Origin: Bipolaris cookei
Taxonomy: Eukaryota; Ascomycota; Dothideomycetes; Pleosporales; Pleosporaceae
Direction of reading: 5' to 3'
Assembly: GCA_002286855.1 (NCBI GenBank)
Contig: NRSV01000130.1
Span: forward strand, 1-40,294
DNA length: 40,294 nt
Position numbers and translations under genes: made by a program
The notes under the pieces: generated by a model
Database searches by the model: none
Told to the model about the DNA's origin: nothing
What the model saw: only the letters and a program-made list of their open reading frames with translations
Shown here: piece by piece, positions 12,301 to 18,156 of the stretch
Layout: the number at the start of each line of letters is the position of its first letter
How positions within the stretch are numbered: the stretch's first letter is position 1

Positions 12301-15061
12301 ACCACAAACGTCCTTGGGCAAAGGATTGTGAAGCGGGTCCAATGTGATCCACACGAGGGATTGTAGTGGGAGAATCTACAACGGATGTGATGGCGACAAT
12401 GGTAAGCTGACAGAGCTTGGGGCTGCGAAAGACATCTGCTACAGTCAATTGCATTTCTAACCTGCGGGCTTCAGCCACCAGCTTCATGGCCGCGATCGAG
12501 TCGCCGCCTAGGCGGAAGAAGCTGTCGTCTAGCCCGATGGTGTCCGCATCGATGCCGAGTACCTGAGCCCACAGCTGCTGCAGCGCCTGCTCCATCGCTG
12601 TTGTTGGCTGCCGCTTGGGTCCCTGGCTCTGCGTGCGCAGCTTGGCTAATTGCTGCGCCGAGAAGGACGCCCCCATCTCGCGTATTTTCCTGCGATCAAT
12701 CTTTCTGGACCATGTTAATGGCAGGTGGGGTACTCTAATGAACGCTGACGGAACCATGTATCGCGGAAGAAACTGATCCAACCTCTCTTGAACTTGCTGC
12801 ATAACTTTCTGTGTGTTTGTCTTGCACTTCGTATCTTCGTCGCTCTCGTCCATCTCGTTGTCCGAGTTATCATCAAGAACGATAAAGCAAGCAAGCAGAT
12901 CATCCACGCTATCACGAGGTCTAATCAGCTCCGCCACAGCTTCTTTAACGCCGGATTTTGCCTGCCTGACTTGGTGCTCTATCTCCCCTAATTCGATGCG
13001 CTGCCCACGAAGTTTCACCTGGTTGTCTTTTCGTCCTATTAGCTCAACCGACCCGTCCTTTTTGTATCTTGCCAAATCTCCAGTCTTGTAGAGGCGGTTT
13101 GAGCGTTTGTTCTGCCCGAAAGAAGCTCTCCATCCCGGTGCCTCTATGAATGATGCGGCCGTCTTTTCTGCTTCATCAATATACTCCCGGCCCAGTGCGG
13201 GACCCTCGATAAGAATTTCACCAACAGCTCCTATTGGAAGGAGTCGCTTATGATCATTCGGATCCACAATCCAAAATACACCTGTAATAGCCCGGCCTAT
13301 ATCTTTATTCGTGGAGGTGCTGGTGATCATTGTGGACGAGACAGCACCCGCCGTCTCACTACTCCCATACGATTGGCGCAGGTGTACCCGCGCTTCCCAC
13401 TGCAAAATCTGAGAGCGACGTATTGGATCTCCTCCTACACATATAATATCTAACGATGGAACTGACTCTGGTGTTATAAGGTCCAGCACGGTCGAAGTGA
13501 AGCACGCCCAGCTCACTCTCATCCTAGACATAGCCGAGCCTAGGCTCATTCTTCGCTCTTCTTCTGACAAAATACAGATGCAGCCACCATGAATGAAGTT
13601 AGTCAGTAGCTCTAACAAGGATACAGCAAAGGAGTAGGAAGCGAACTGCAGCGTTCGAGTATTTGCCTGGATTCCTAAGATATGGCCATGACTGACCGCA
13701 GAAGAGCATGCTGCTTGATGCTCAACTCTGCAACCTTTTGGTTCACCTGTGCTTCCTGATGTGAAAATGACATAGGCAGTATTTCTAGGCCTTACAGTGG
13801 TAATACGCGAAGCATGGGAACTAGTTCGACAGATTGAATCGCGATTGACGACCACAAGAGTGCTGACCAAATCGTCGATAACCAGCGCACTCGCCTGAGA
13901 TGACAGAGCTAGTGAGCCCGATACCTTCCTGCACATCAATTTCAGGCGCTCACGGGGCAGAGATGGATCGAGAAGGAGAAACGCCCCGCCAGCCTTAAGC
14001 ACAGCGAGCATTGCTACAACTGTCCACATCGACTTTTCAAAGCAGAGGGGGACAATAACCTCTGGCTTGACTCCTAGATCAACTAGATGACCGGCTAGCC
14101 TAAAGGACAGCGCGTCCAGCTCGCCGTACGTCATCTCGCCATCCCACGCGCAGATAGCGGGCGCAGTGGGTCGTGCCTTTGCTTGTTCCGTAAACAAGTC
14201 ATGAATGCACCGCTCAATTGTGGGGGGTATATCACGATTCCACTCCCACAACTGTTGTCTGTCTTCGGGTGTAACGGCATCGATAGTGGCAAGCTTTGCA
14301 TCTTTATCTGCGCCAGCCAATTGCAACATAACAAAGCTGAACTGGTGCAGCATCTTGTCCACATTCCATTGGTCCAGCACTCTTGGGTCGAAGCTGGCCG
14401 TGATCCTAATCCCTTTTGTGTCAAGCACGCACTGAACTACCAGCGCGAATTTTGTGAACTCCTGCAGCTTGGATTGACTGTGCCGCTCCCCGATAGTTTC
14501 TTTGCCTCTTTTTCCAGACGCAGGCTGTAATACGAGCAGAGTTTGAAAGTGACAGGCATGCTTGGCGTCCGCTGATACCTTGGCAATCTGCTCCAGTCCC
14601 GTCTGCTTGTGTAGAATTAACTGAACTTCTTGTTGCTGCAGGTCATGCAGAAAGCAAGATACAGTAGCATCATCTCGTACACACACTCGTACCGGAACAA
14701 TGGCAATGTCGGGTTCAAACTTTGCTTCAACACCGCTGACATGCGCCTTCCGTACGGTTATGGTAGTACCGAATACAACATCGTCCACGTTGGTATAGTA
14801 GCTAGCGACAATGGCCCAGGCGCCATAGAAGATAGAGGAAATTGTTACGTCGGATGGCCGTATCGCCAGTGGGGGGCATTGATAAGTCGTTATCGCTTCC
14901 GCAACTGGCTGCTGAACGGCCGGTGGCAAGGTAGGAAACGATACAGCCTGGCAACCAGCTAGAGTGCTTTGCCAGTAAATTGAAGCTGCTTGCTGATCCT
15001 CCTGCATCGCCTTCGTGCTGCCTTCATCTCCACCGAATGATCCTCTTCCAAAATTCTGCAT
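3317..15061 (-). CDS. Nonribosomal peptide synthetase, three modules with N-methyltransferase and terminal C domain
   Basis: A 3914-aa intronless NRPS; stop TAA at 3317-3319. Domains by residue: C-terminal half only of a condensation domain (1-270); A1 (about 280-800); T1 (LGGDSI near 854); C2 (HHVISDG near 1039); A2 (FTSGSTG near 1524) carrying an inserted SAM-dependent N-methyltransferase (LEIGSGTG near 1904) before its A10 motif NGKVDRK (2291); T2 (2353); C3 (HHTLYDG near 2556); A3 (FTSGSTG near 3013); T3 (3418); terminal C domain (SHAQYDG near 3628, second His kept, as in fungal macrocyclising CT domains). No thioesterase, reductase or epimerase. A2 and A3 carry the Asp that holds the amino group (FDAS, FDAC); A1 has FAVS instead. 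Hand-aligned 10-residue codes, low certainty: A1 AVLCCGSGAK, A2 DAWFCGSGWK, A3 DAAFAGVVFK. A1, NMT-bearing A2 and their order recall enniatin/beauvericin-type synthetases, but with an extra module. The start is supported by a TATA-like box upstream and no upstream remnant of the missing half-C. Product unknown; likely cytosolic. Confidence 0.95.
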   Translation of the reverse strand: MQNFGRGSFGGDEGSTKAMQEDQQAASIYWQSTLAGCQAVSFPTLPPAVQQPVAEAITTYQCPPLAIRPSDVTISSIFYGAWAIVASYYTNVDDVVFGTTITVRKAHVSGVEAKFEPDIAIVPVRVCVRDDATVSCFLHDLQQQEVQLILHKQTGLEQIAKVSADAKHACHFQTLLVLQPASGKRGKETIGERHSQSKLQEFTKFALVVQCVLDTKGIRITASFDPRVLDQWNVDKMLHQFSFVMLQLAGADKDAKLATIDAVTPEDRQQLWEWNRDIPPTIERCIHDLFTEQAKARPTAPAICAWDGEMTYGELDALSFRLAGHLVDLGVKPEVIVPLCFEKSMWTVVAMLAVLKAGGAFLLLDPSLPRERLKLMCRKVSGSLALSSQASALVIDDLVSTLVVVNRDSICRTSSHASRITTVRPRNTAYVIFTSGSTGEPKGCRVEHQAACSSAVSHGHILGIQANTRTLQFASYSFAVSLLELLTNFIHGGCICILSEEERRMSLGSAMSRMRVSWACFTSTVLDLITPESVPSLDIICVGGDPIRRSQILQWEARVHLRQSYGSSETAGAVSSTMITSTSTNKDIGRAITGVFWIVDPNDHKRLLPIGAVGEILIEGPALGREYIDEAEKTAASFIEAPGWRASFGQNKRSNRLYKTGDLARYKKDGSVELIGRKDNQVKLRGQRIELGEIEHQVRQAKSGVKEAVAELIRPRDSVDDLLACFIVLDDNSDNEMDESDEDTKCKTNTQKVMQQVQERLDQFLPRYMVPSAFIRVPHLPLTWSRKIDRRKIREMGASFSAQQLAKLRTQSQGPKRQPTTAMEQALQQLWAQVLGIDADTIGLDDSFFRLGGDSIAAMKLVAEARRLEMQLTVADVFRSPKLCQLTIVAITSVVDSPTTIPRVDHIGPASQSFAQGRLWFLEELYPGSNWYLIPFMVRMKGPLQLEALNSALLAVESRHETLRTTFDTINGVGSQIVGPFCSKDISIIELPAGDEQRLTDALQRDQATPFNLRLEPGWRVTIYRIGKDEHVLSIVMHHVISDGWSLDVLLRELAAFYFAATQSQDPLAQVQPLPIQYRDFSLWQREQAQVEKHQKQLSYWVRQLQGNRPAELPCDKPRPAALSGKADVRTIQIGGSLYINLHRYCKLHGMTQFVVLLTAFRATHFRLTGQGDATIGTPNANRDRWEVKDIIGFFVNLQCLRISVGEETFKGLVDQVHNVIAASHANADVPFESIVSKLKNDRDLSRHPLIQIVFAVHSQQNFGQLKLEGMETEVMAPSVTSRFDLEFHFYQQTDSLQGRILFSTDLYAPETIDNMLSIFHIVLEICLKEPETVVASLPLLSEAHFCKLDKMGLIQVEETAYPRDSSIVDLFRQQASVCPSRLAVQDASANMTYAQLDEASDTLAWWLVKKALAPETLVGVLANRSCEAIIAFLGILKANLAYLPLDVKTPTKRIEAILSSLPGHTILLTGSDIPDTNIQLSKVEFVGIREALAEAMDDFISQQSMTTVEGPSSTSLAYVMFTSGSTGQPKGVMVEHRGIVRLVRDNNLVQYLPASPVMAHMANLAFDASTWEIYAPLLHGGTIVCISTMAILDPEVVLQIFHQNHVQSAFMTPTLMGSYAKQLPAIFSGIETLCVGGEALQPHHVQGIENVFTGKLVNSYGPTENSGWSTLFLVAKKERSLNGVPIGRALSNSGAYVMDSKLVIVPLGIIGELVVTGDGVARGYTDPSRNIERFVSVTIGGQTVKAYRTGDYVRWRPTDGELEFFGRMDGQVKIRGNRVELSEIEHVLHSHKSVSEAVVVVQQQGEEARLAGFVTANESTTMANAQHDNSGESNHVYAWETKFDSELYSPISVVRPESIGRDFVGWTSMFDGREIDKEEMNEWLDDTIHTILESHRPDHVLEIGSGTGMILFNLGDGLRSYVGLEPSQKAINFITETVKSMPVLSGKVQMHKATAADIGHLKTPIVANLVILNSVVQYFPSLEYLFKTVQQLLKMGTVRTLFFGDIRSYVLHREFLATRSLRMAGGKATRADIQRIVTDMGRVERELLVDPGFFTALPDCFPGLVEHVEILPKKMRTTNELSCYRYAAVVHVRETNQQTRDIRSVRDSEWIDFVERQLERQSLLQLLQHLPASATIAVSNIPYSKTIVDRCLIDALDGTEAETFDHKDWLSEVHQRAQRFASLSPTDLVDLAREANCQVEISWNRQHSQRGGLDVIFHRYRPQKEENRIMFRFPTDHSDRPLHNLGSRPLQHEFLQRIRKELLEIAEDHLPAYMVPQTITVLDAMPMNQNGKVDRKALAGRIELQNSHRESTQQLMSAGEKTMQQLWAQVLGIDADTIGLDDSFFRLGGDSIAAMKLVAKARKQGIQLTVASIFQSPKLINLVTSTHRETPTTAQYIEPFSLLNLNSEAEKAQIQEEVAASCGLDRGLVEDIYPCSPLQEGLMSLTSRRAGDYIMQSVLELHSDVDEGAFRAAWEQVVLSSAMLRTRIVQHSMLGLLQAVVSEGIHWVELNDLQTYLAKDKSITMQLGDPLARYALIKKHEGKKRWFVWTIHHTLYDGWSLPRILNAVGMAYRETAIEKPTGFNAFIQHLGQQNQEAITKYWQATLADCKGTVFPPLSSSVQQPVADAMLEYQCPPLPKTISNTTMSTLIRAAWAIVTGNYTNSDDVVFGATVMGRNAPVPGIETMLGPTIATVPVRVRFQKELTVRALLDTVQRQATEMIPYEQTGLQRIAKMGVYAQHACSFQTLVVVQPASSHLETNKELGKWDSRSELQDFTTYALMVQCILAVEGVQITASFDPRAIDRWQVEKIMGQFSFVMKQMAEADVRTTIADIDILSPKDRQQLWGWNVKAPAVVERCVHDLFTEQAKARPTAPAICAWDGEMTYGELDTLSSRLAGHLVDLGVKPEVIVPLCFEKSMWTVVAMLAVLKAGGAFAPLDPEHPATRHEDIFRQTKARIVLASEQHMNLCKRDGRAVVTVNKASAHQLFSEASERRVRPNVQPGNSAYVIFTSGSTGTPKGVVIEHQAIATSSLGHGKALGFTQDTRALQFASYTFDACIAEIWTTLIHGGCTCVPSERDRRNSLSEAISRMSATWVFLTPTVARLLDPHDIASVSTLAVGGEIIRSTDWDIWEGYVRLIHVYGPTECCVFSTAYFDVNASRSAVIGKSIASVSWVVDPDDHHRLAPLGSVGELLIEGPILARGYLDDMEKTAAAFICDPAWLLEIGRRGRLYKTGDLVRYNADGNLVYVGRKDGQVKIRGQRVELGEIEHHVRECMPTVEQLAAEVIMPGNEKDKAVVAVFVQQNDVLTEGGLVARVFFPTKVDEQLSERLPSYMVPGVYIELAKLPTTTSGKTDRRRLREMGASFSAQQLAKLRTQSQGPKRQPTTAMEQALQQLWAQVLGIDADTIGLDDSFFRLGGDSIAAMKLVAKARKQGIQLTVAMIFRASILHNLAILSPHSSTTPFQPPANFSLLSPSLYEAVFSSGTQCRPFVALDRIEDIRPVSFIQEQYLSHGKRNFRDAFNYIYMDLNPSLDVERLENSCRSLAQQLKILRTHFASCKGQFLQMVLRNFDTPFSTFEFNGSIDEESNAIVLRDICQSSPLGVPTSFIFIRNASKAARLFIRLSHAQYDGWCIPVILNTLTSLFNNKSLSLEPDFSTYLAYSRQIAPVSACYWKDLLKGSRLTQILPKLSPTAYVGSPRNIRLGRSLPLPQLPGEITIASLVSSAWALVLSRVSGEEDVVYAQLVAGRNSDIPGITEIVGPCINIIPVRADVSAARTVADLLHSIQEQYVSIGESDSMGFNEIVGQCTNWPTGTMFDSYIKHQNIDANPEIHIAGEISRVQWFENPFAVANQLFIVSQAQTGSLDVTINGNTHILTAECAEKLLDLLCETISRLCTNLETTLESCKSSLTSFV

Positions 15062-15134
15062 ATTGTCGATTCAAGTCTCTTTTTTCGTTAGGGTTTGTTT
15101 GTTGTTGATCTTCAACCTCACAAGGCAGTTTCAG

Positions 15135-15143
15135 TTATAAATA
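15135..15143 (-). promoter_or_regulatory. TATA-like box of the NRPS
   Basis: On the minus strand this reads TATTTATAA, about 75 bp upstream of the NRPS ATG at 15061. It lies in the short interval between the start codon and the palindromic MITE, so the MITE may have displaced or replaced more distal promoter sequence. Position fits a fungal core promoter; no transcription data. Confidence 0.4.
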
Positions 15144-15149
15144 CTAGCA

Positions 15150-15273
15150 GACTTGTCAACCATCAAGCCAATCAAGCCGATCTAGCCCAATACGACAATA
15201 CACTAGCTAGCTTAGGCTAAGGTATTACTAAGTTAGGTTAGATCGGCTTGATTGGCTTGATTGTTGACAAGTC
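15150..15273. repeat. 124-bp palindromic MITE (hAT-like ends) in the NRPS promoter
   Basis: The outer ~35 bp on each side are reverse complements with one mismatch; each begins GACTTGTCAAC and continues with ATCAAGCCAATCAAGCC. The centre (about 55 bp) is non-coding. Similar ends occur after the hAT pseudogene (22500-22530) and in a degenerate form at 27093-27235, so it belongs to a local hAT-type family. No clean 8-bp target duplication could be found. It starts 89 bp upstream of the NRPS ATG. Confidence 0.8.
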
Positions 15274-15762
15274 TGGATACTGCTTAAACCCTGAACTGCC
15301 AAGCTACCATGATGTCCATGTGATACTTGAAGCGCCCATCTTTTTGAGCCCATCTTTTTGAGCCCACTGTAAAGCACGCATTCTACCCCTGATTTGTAGC
15401 CATTTCCTCACAGAAACACCCCCGATCCGCCTTCTAGACCATCCACGGTGCGAGTAAGACCGAATCATGCCGAAGAAAGCCCATTATGCCTATACTCGAT
15501 ATACTAAGTCGACTGTTAAAAAGGGCTGTTTTTCGGCACCCGATTATAAGATGTTCCGTCTTGTGTACTTACGATGTGCATGTATTCCGTACCGACCTGC
15601 TCCTTCCGGACCATCCCCGGTGCTAGTAAGACCGGATCAGGCCGAAGAAAGCCCGTTATATCTCTACTCGATATACGGGGGACACTTTCAAAAGTATTGT
15701 CTGCCAAGCAAAATTTAGCTGAAGTGCAGCCGCGCCTCCACACAACGCCTATCTCTCTCCTT
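15274..15762. repeat. Degenerate tandem repeats upstream of the NRPS
   Basis: Two diverged copies of a ~75-bp unit lie at about 15434-15508 and 15606-15682, about 172 bp apart; both contain GCCGAAGAAAGCCC and CTCGATATAC. The second copy runs into ACACTTTCAAAAGTA, which resembles the Tc1-like terminal repeat starting at 15763. A 16-bp direct duplication (CCATCTTTTTGAGCCC) is at about 15338-15367. No gene recognised. Confidence 0.6.
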
Positions 15763-15938
15763 TACGGAAGACGCTTTCAAAAGTTATGGCCCCGCCGGGC
15801 CCCTGTCGGCCGATCAGGCAGTCTATCGGACCGATTATATATTAAATGTCTTGGTACCCACTGGTGTTTTTTTTTGAGAGTTATCCAACTGTCGTGAGGC
15901 TGTAGATAGATCAATATATCTAAATTCTTGGTGTTGAG

Positions 15939-16329
15939 ATGTCTTCTTTTCGTACTCATACTGATATATCGACCCGGGCCTTAGTGGTGACACTGATGTC
16001 ACTTTTTGTAGGCAAATCTACCATCGAGATCAGCGCACTTACTGGTAACCCCCCCTCGGACGATCCGAACGATTTACCGTCGAGCCTGCGAGCGAGGATA
16101 CGATTCGAACGTCTCTATAGTTAAATTGCCTATAGAGGTTCTTGAAGATGCCCCTCGATCAGGTCGTCCGCGGAAGCAAGAGATAGTGAAAGAAGAGGTT
16201 TTACAGAAGGTACAGCGTGTTCTATATGGACGAGAGAAGACCTGTGCTGATCTTGCTGGTGATCTCAGTCTTCTGGGCCGTGAAGTCTCGGCTGTTACTG
16301 TCTGGCGGATACTTAAGGCAGCAGGATAA
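15939..16329 (+). pseudogene. Tc1/mariner transposase, N-terminal HTH half
   Basis: The frame opened by the ATG at 15939 reads ...VGKSTIEISALTG, the first helix-turn-helix of fungal Tc1-like transposases. A one-base slip in the C-run near 16050 moves to the frame reading TIYRRACERGYD, then EDAPRSGRPRK (AT-hook-like linker) and a second HTH ending WRILKAAG, with a TAA at 16327. The hAT-like element starts nine bases later. The catalytic DDE half is at 22537-22823. Non-functional. Confidence 0.75.
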
Positions 16330-16337
16330 AATAAGAC

Positions 16338-17407
16338 CCGAGTTCGCAACAAGCAATTCAAGCAAGTTTTCAAAGTCAACTTGACTTGCTCGGCACGATT
16401 TTTAAATAAAATGAAACTTGCTTGACTTGGGAGCAACATTGGAAGAACTTACTTGATAAAATTGAATAACTTGTGTAACTTGGAAAAGTCTTAGAGGTAA
16501 AATGCGTATTAATTACTATGTAGGCCCCTCCCAGTTACTTAAATTGTACTTTCCTTCTAATAGCGTCTCAGTTTGCAATGCATCTAGCTTCTCGGCGACA
16601 CCTGAGGCCGGACGTTTGAATCCAGCTCACTTCCGAGCGTATTGTTTCCCGTACTATGGGCAACGCGTATGCGTTTAGCAGACGGTTTTGTAGGTTCTGC
16701 GACGCGTTTAGTGCCTTTCGTGATGTGTTGAAAAGGCATAGTAGACAATCGACTATGGTAATAAAGATGACGATAGCCATAACAACAAGAGTAACAAAAG
16801 CTACAACATAGACGTTGGTGTAGTAGTAGGTGGAGAAGAAGACTGTCAATTCATGGCTACGTGCCAGGGCATTAGCTGACTTATGTCAGCTACACAAATA
16901 AGTGTAACTAGTTAATACTAAAATAAATAAATCAATTTAAAGTGCCATCTGTTTCCCTTACGGGTCTACGAACACTTTTTCTTCTTTTTATGAAAGTAGA
17001 GCAAACATAGCAGGTCTCCCTGCTCAAAAACATCTATAATTGCCTACTGCTGTTCTTTTCCCCTTATCTCTCCGGACCGTCGCTGACTGTGTTGCCCCTC
17101 TTCGGGGTAGCAGAGTGTGTGTGTGGTAAGCCTCTGTCAGAAGCTTAGCATGTTGAACGGCTTCCACGCCGTCATGTCGCTAGTTAATACTAACGCCCTA
17201 CTATCATAAAGATCTATAAACATGCATATTATTGTACATAGATAGTTTGCACACGCTACCAAGTTATTCAAGTATACCAAGCACGTTTTCGATCTAAACA
17301 TGACTTGCCTGGGTATTTTATATGGACGTACTTGATTTGCTTGAATTGGCCTGGCACCAAGTTAAGCAAGCAAGGCTTCCAAGTTACTTACTTGTTGCGA
17401 ACTCTGG
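16338..17407. repeat. hAT-like non-autonomous element, ~1.07 kb
   Basis: Ends are inverted copies of GAGTTCGCAACAAG (right end read inward: CAGAGTTCGCAACAAG), with subterminal CAAGCAAG/CTTGCTTG-rich repeats, typical of hAT termini. No transposase frame is visible inside; the interior has only short anonymous ORFs. No convincing 8-bp target duplication. It directly follows the Tc1 N-terminal fragment. Confidence 0.6.
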
Positions 17408-17937
17408 CACTTATGGTTAACCCATCGCATCCTTACAATTGAATTCGATCCTTCTGTGGCACTAGCTACGTCGAACTAGCCTCTTTGGAATAACCCCCAT
17501 AGCAGTGACGACTGAAGCCCCCTAGAACTACATCTAGACGACGCCTTTCAGAGCGATATCTTGAGGACATTGATTGATCAAAGAACAGATCCCAATCAAG
17601 CCATTTCGAACCCACCGAGGGTTAACGAAGAGCACCCGAAACCAAGAACGGTCTACCGAGGATCGTTGGATAAACCTGCTATTGTCGCGGACGTTTGGCA
17701 GCACCAGAAACCGAATAGGGTGTACTGAGGACCTTCAGACAAGTTCACTTCTTGAGTTGTGACCCTCGAAACCGACCCACTTACACTAGCACAATGTCAG
17801 CAGAAGATACCTCTGCAGTAGGACTGGCGGTACAGATAACGTAATTTCACCACGAAGGGTTGAGCAGTGAAGAAATACAAAAATCTCTCCAGAAGTTATG
17901 CATGGCCCTGGGGATGGATGAGCCTATAGCTCAAGCA
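17408..17937. other. Unassigned spacer between two inverted hAT-like copies
   Basis: No intact gene. A short frame from the ATG at 17794 reads MSAEDTSAVGL..., has a TAA at 17842 and resumes as FHHEGLSSEEIQKSL, which could be the start of another transposase HTH, cut at 17937 by the next repeat. This assignment is weak. The rest shows no motif. Confidence 0.35.
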
Positions 17938-18156
17938 GAGTTCGCAACAAGTAAGTAACTTGGAAGCCTTGCTTGCTTAACTTGGTGCCAGGCCAATTCA
18001 AGCAAATCAAGTACGTCCATATAAAATACCCAGGCAAGTCATGTTTAGATCGAAAACGTGCTTGGTATACTTGAATAACTTGGTAGCGTGTGCAAACTAT
18101 CTATGTACAATAATATGCACGTTTATAAATCTTTATGATAGTAGGGCTTTAGTATT
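17938..18156. repeat. Partial inverted copy of the hAT-like element
   Basis: This is the reverse complement of about 17185-17406, nearly identical over some 220 bp, starting at the same GAGTTCGCAACAAG terminus. With 17185-17406 it forms two long arms around a 531-bp spacer. Its inner end is cut at about 18156 where a pogo-type terminus begins. Confidence 0.85.

Noticed and set aside
14131..14424. Minus-strand 97-codon ORF and many similar ORFs within the NRPS
   Set aside because: They are other-frame shadows of the long NRPS frame and carry no motifs of their own.
16338..17407. 8-bp target duplication of the hAT-like element
   Set aside because: Flanking 8-mers do not match; either the ends are imprecise or the copy was rearranged.
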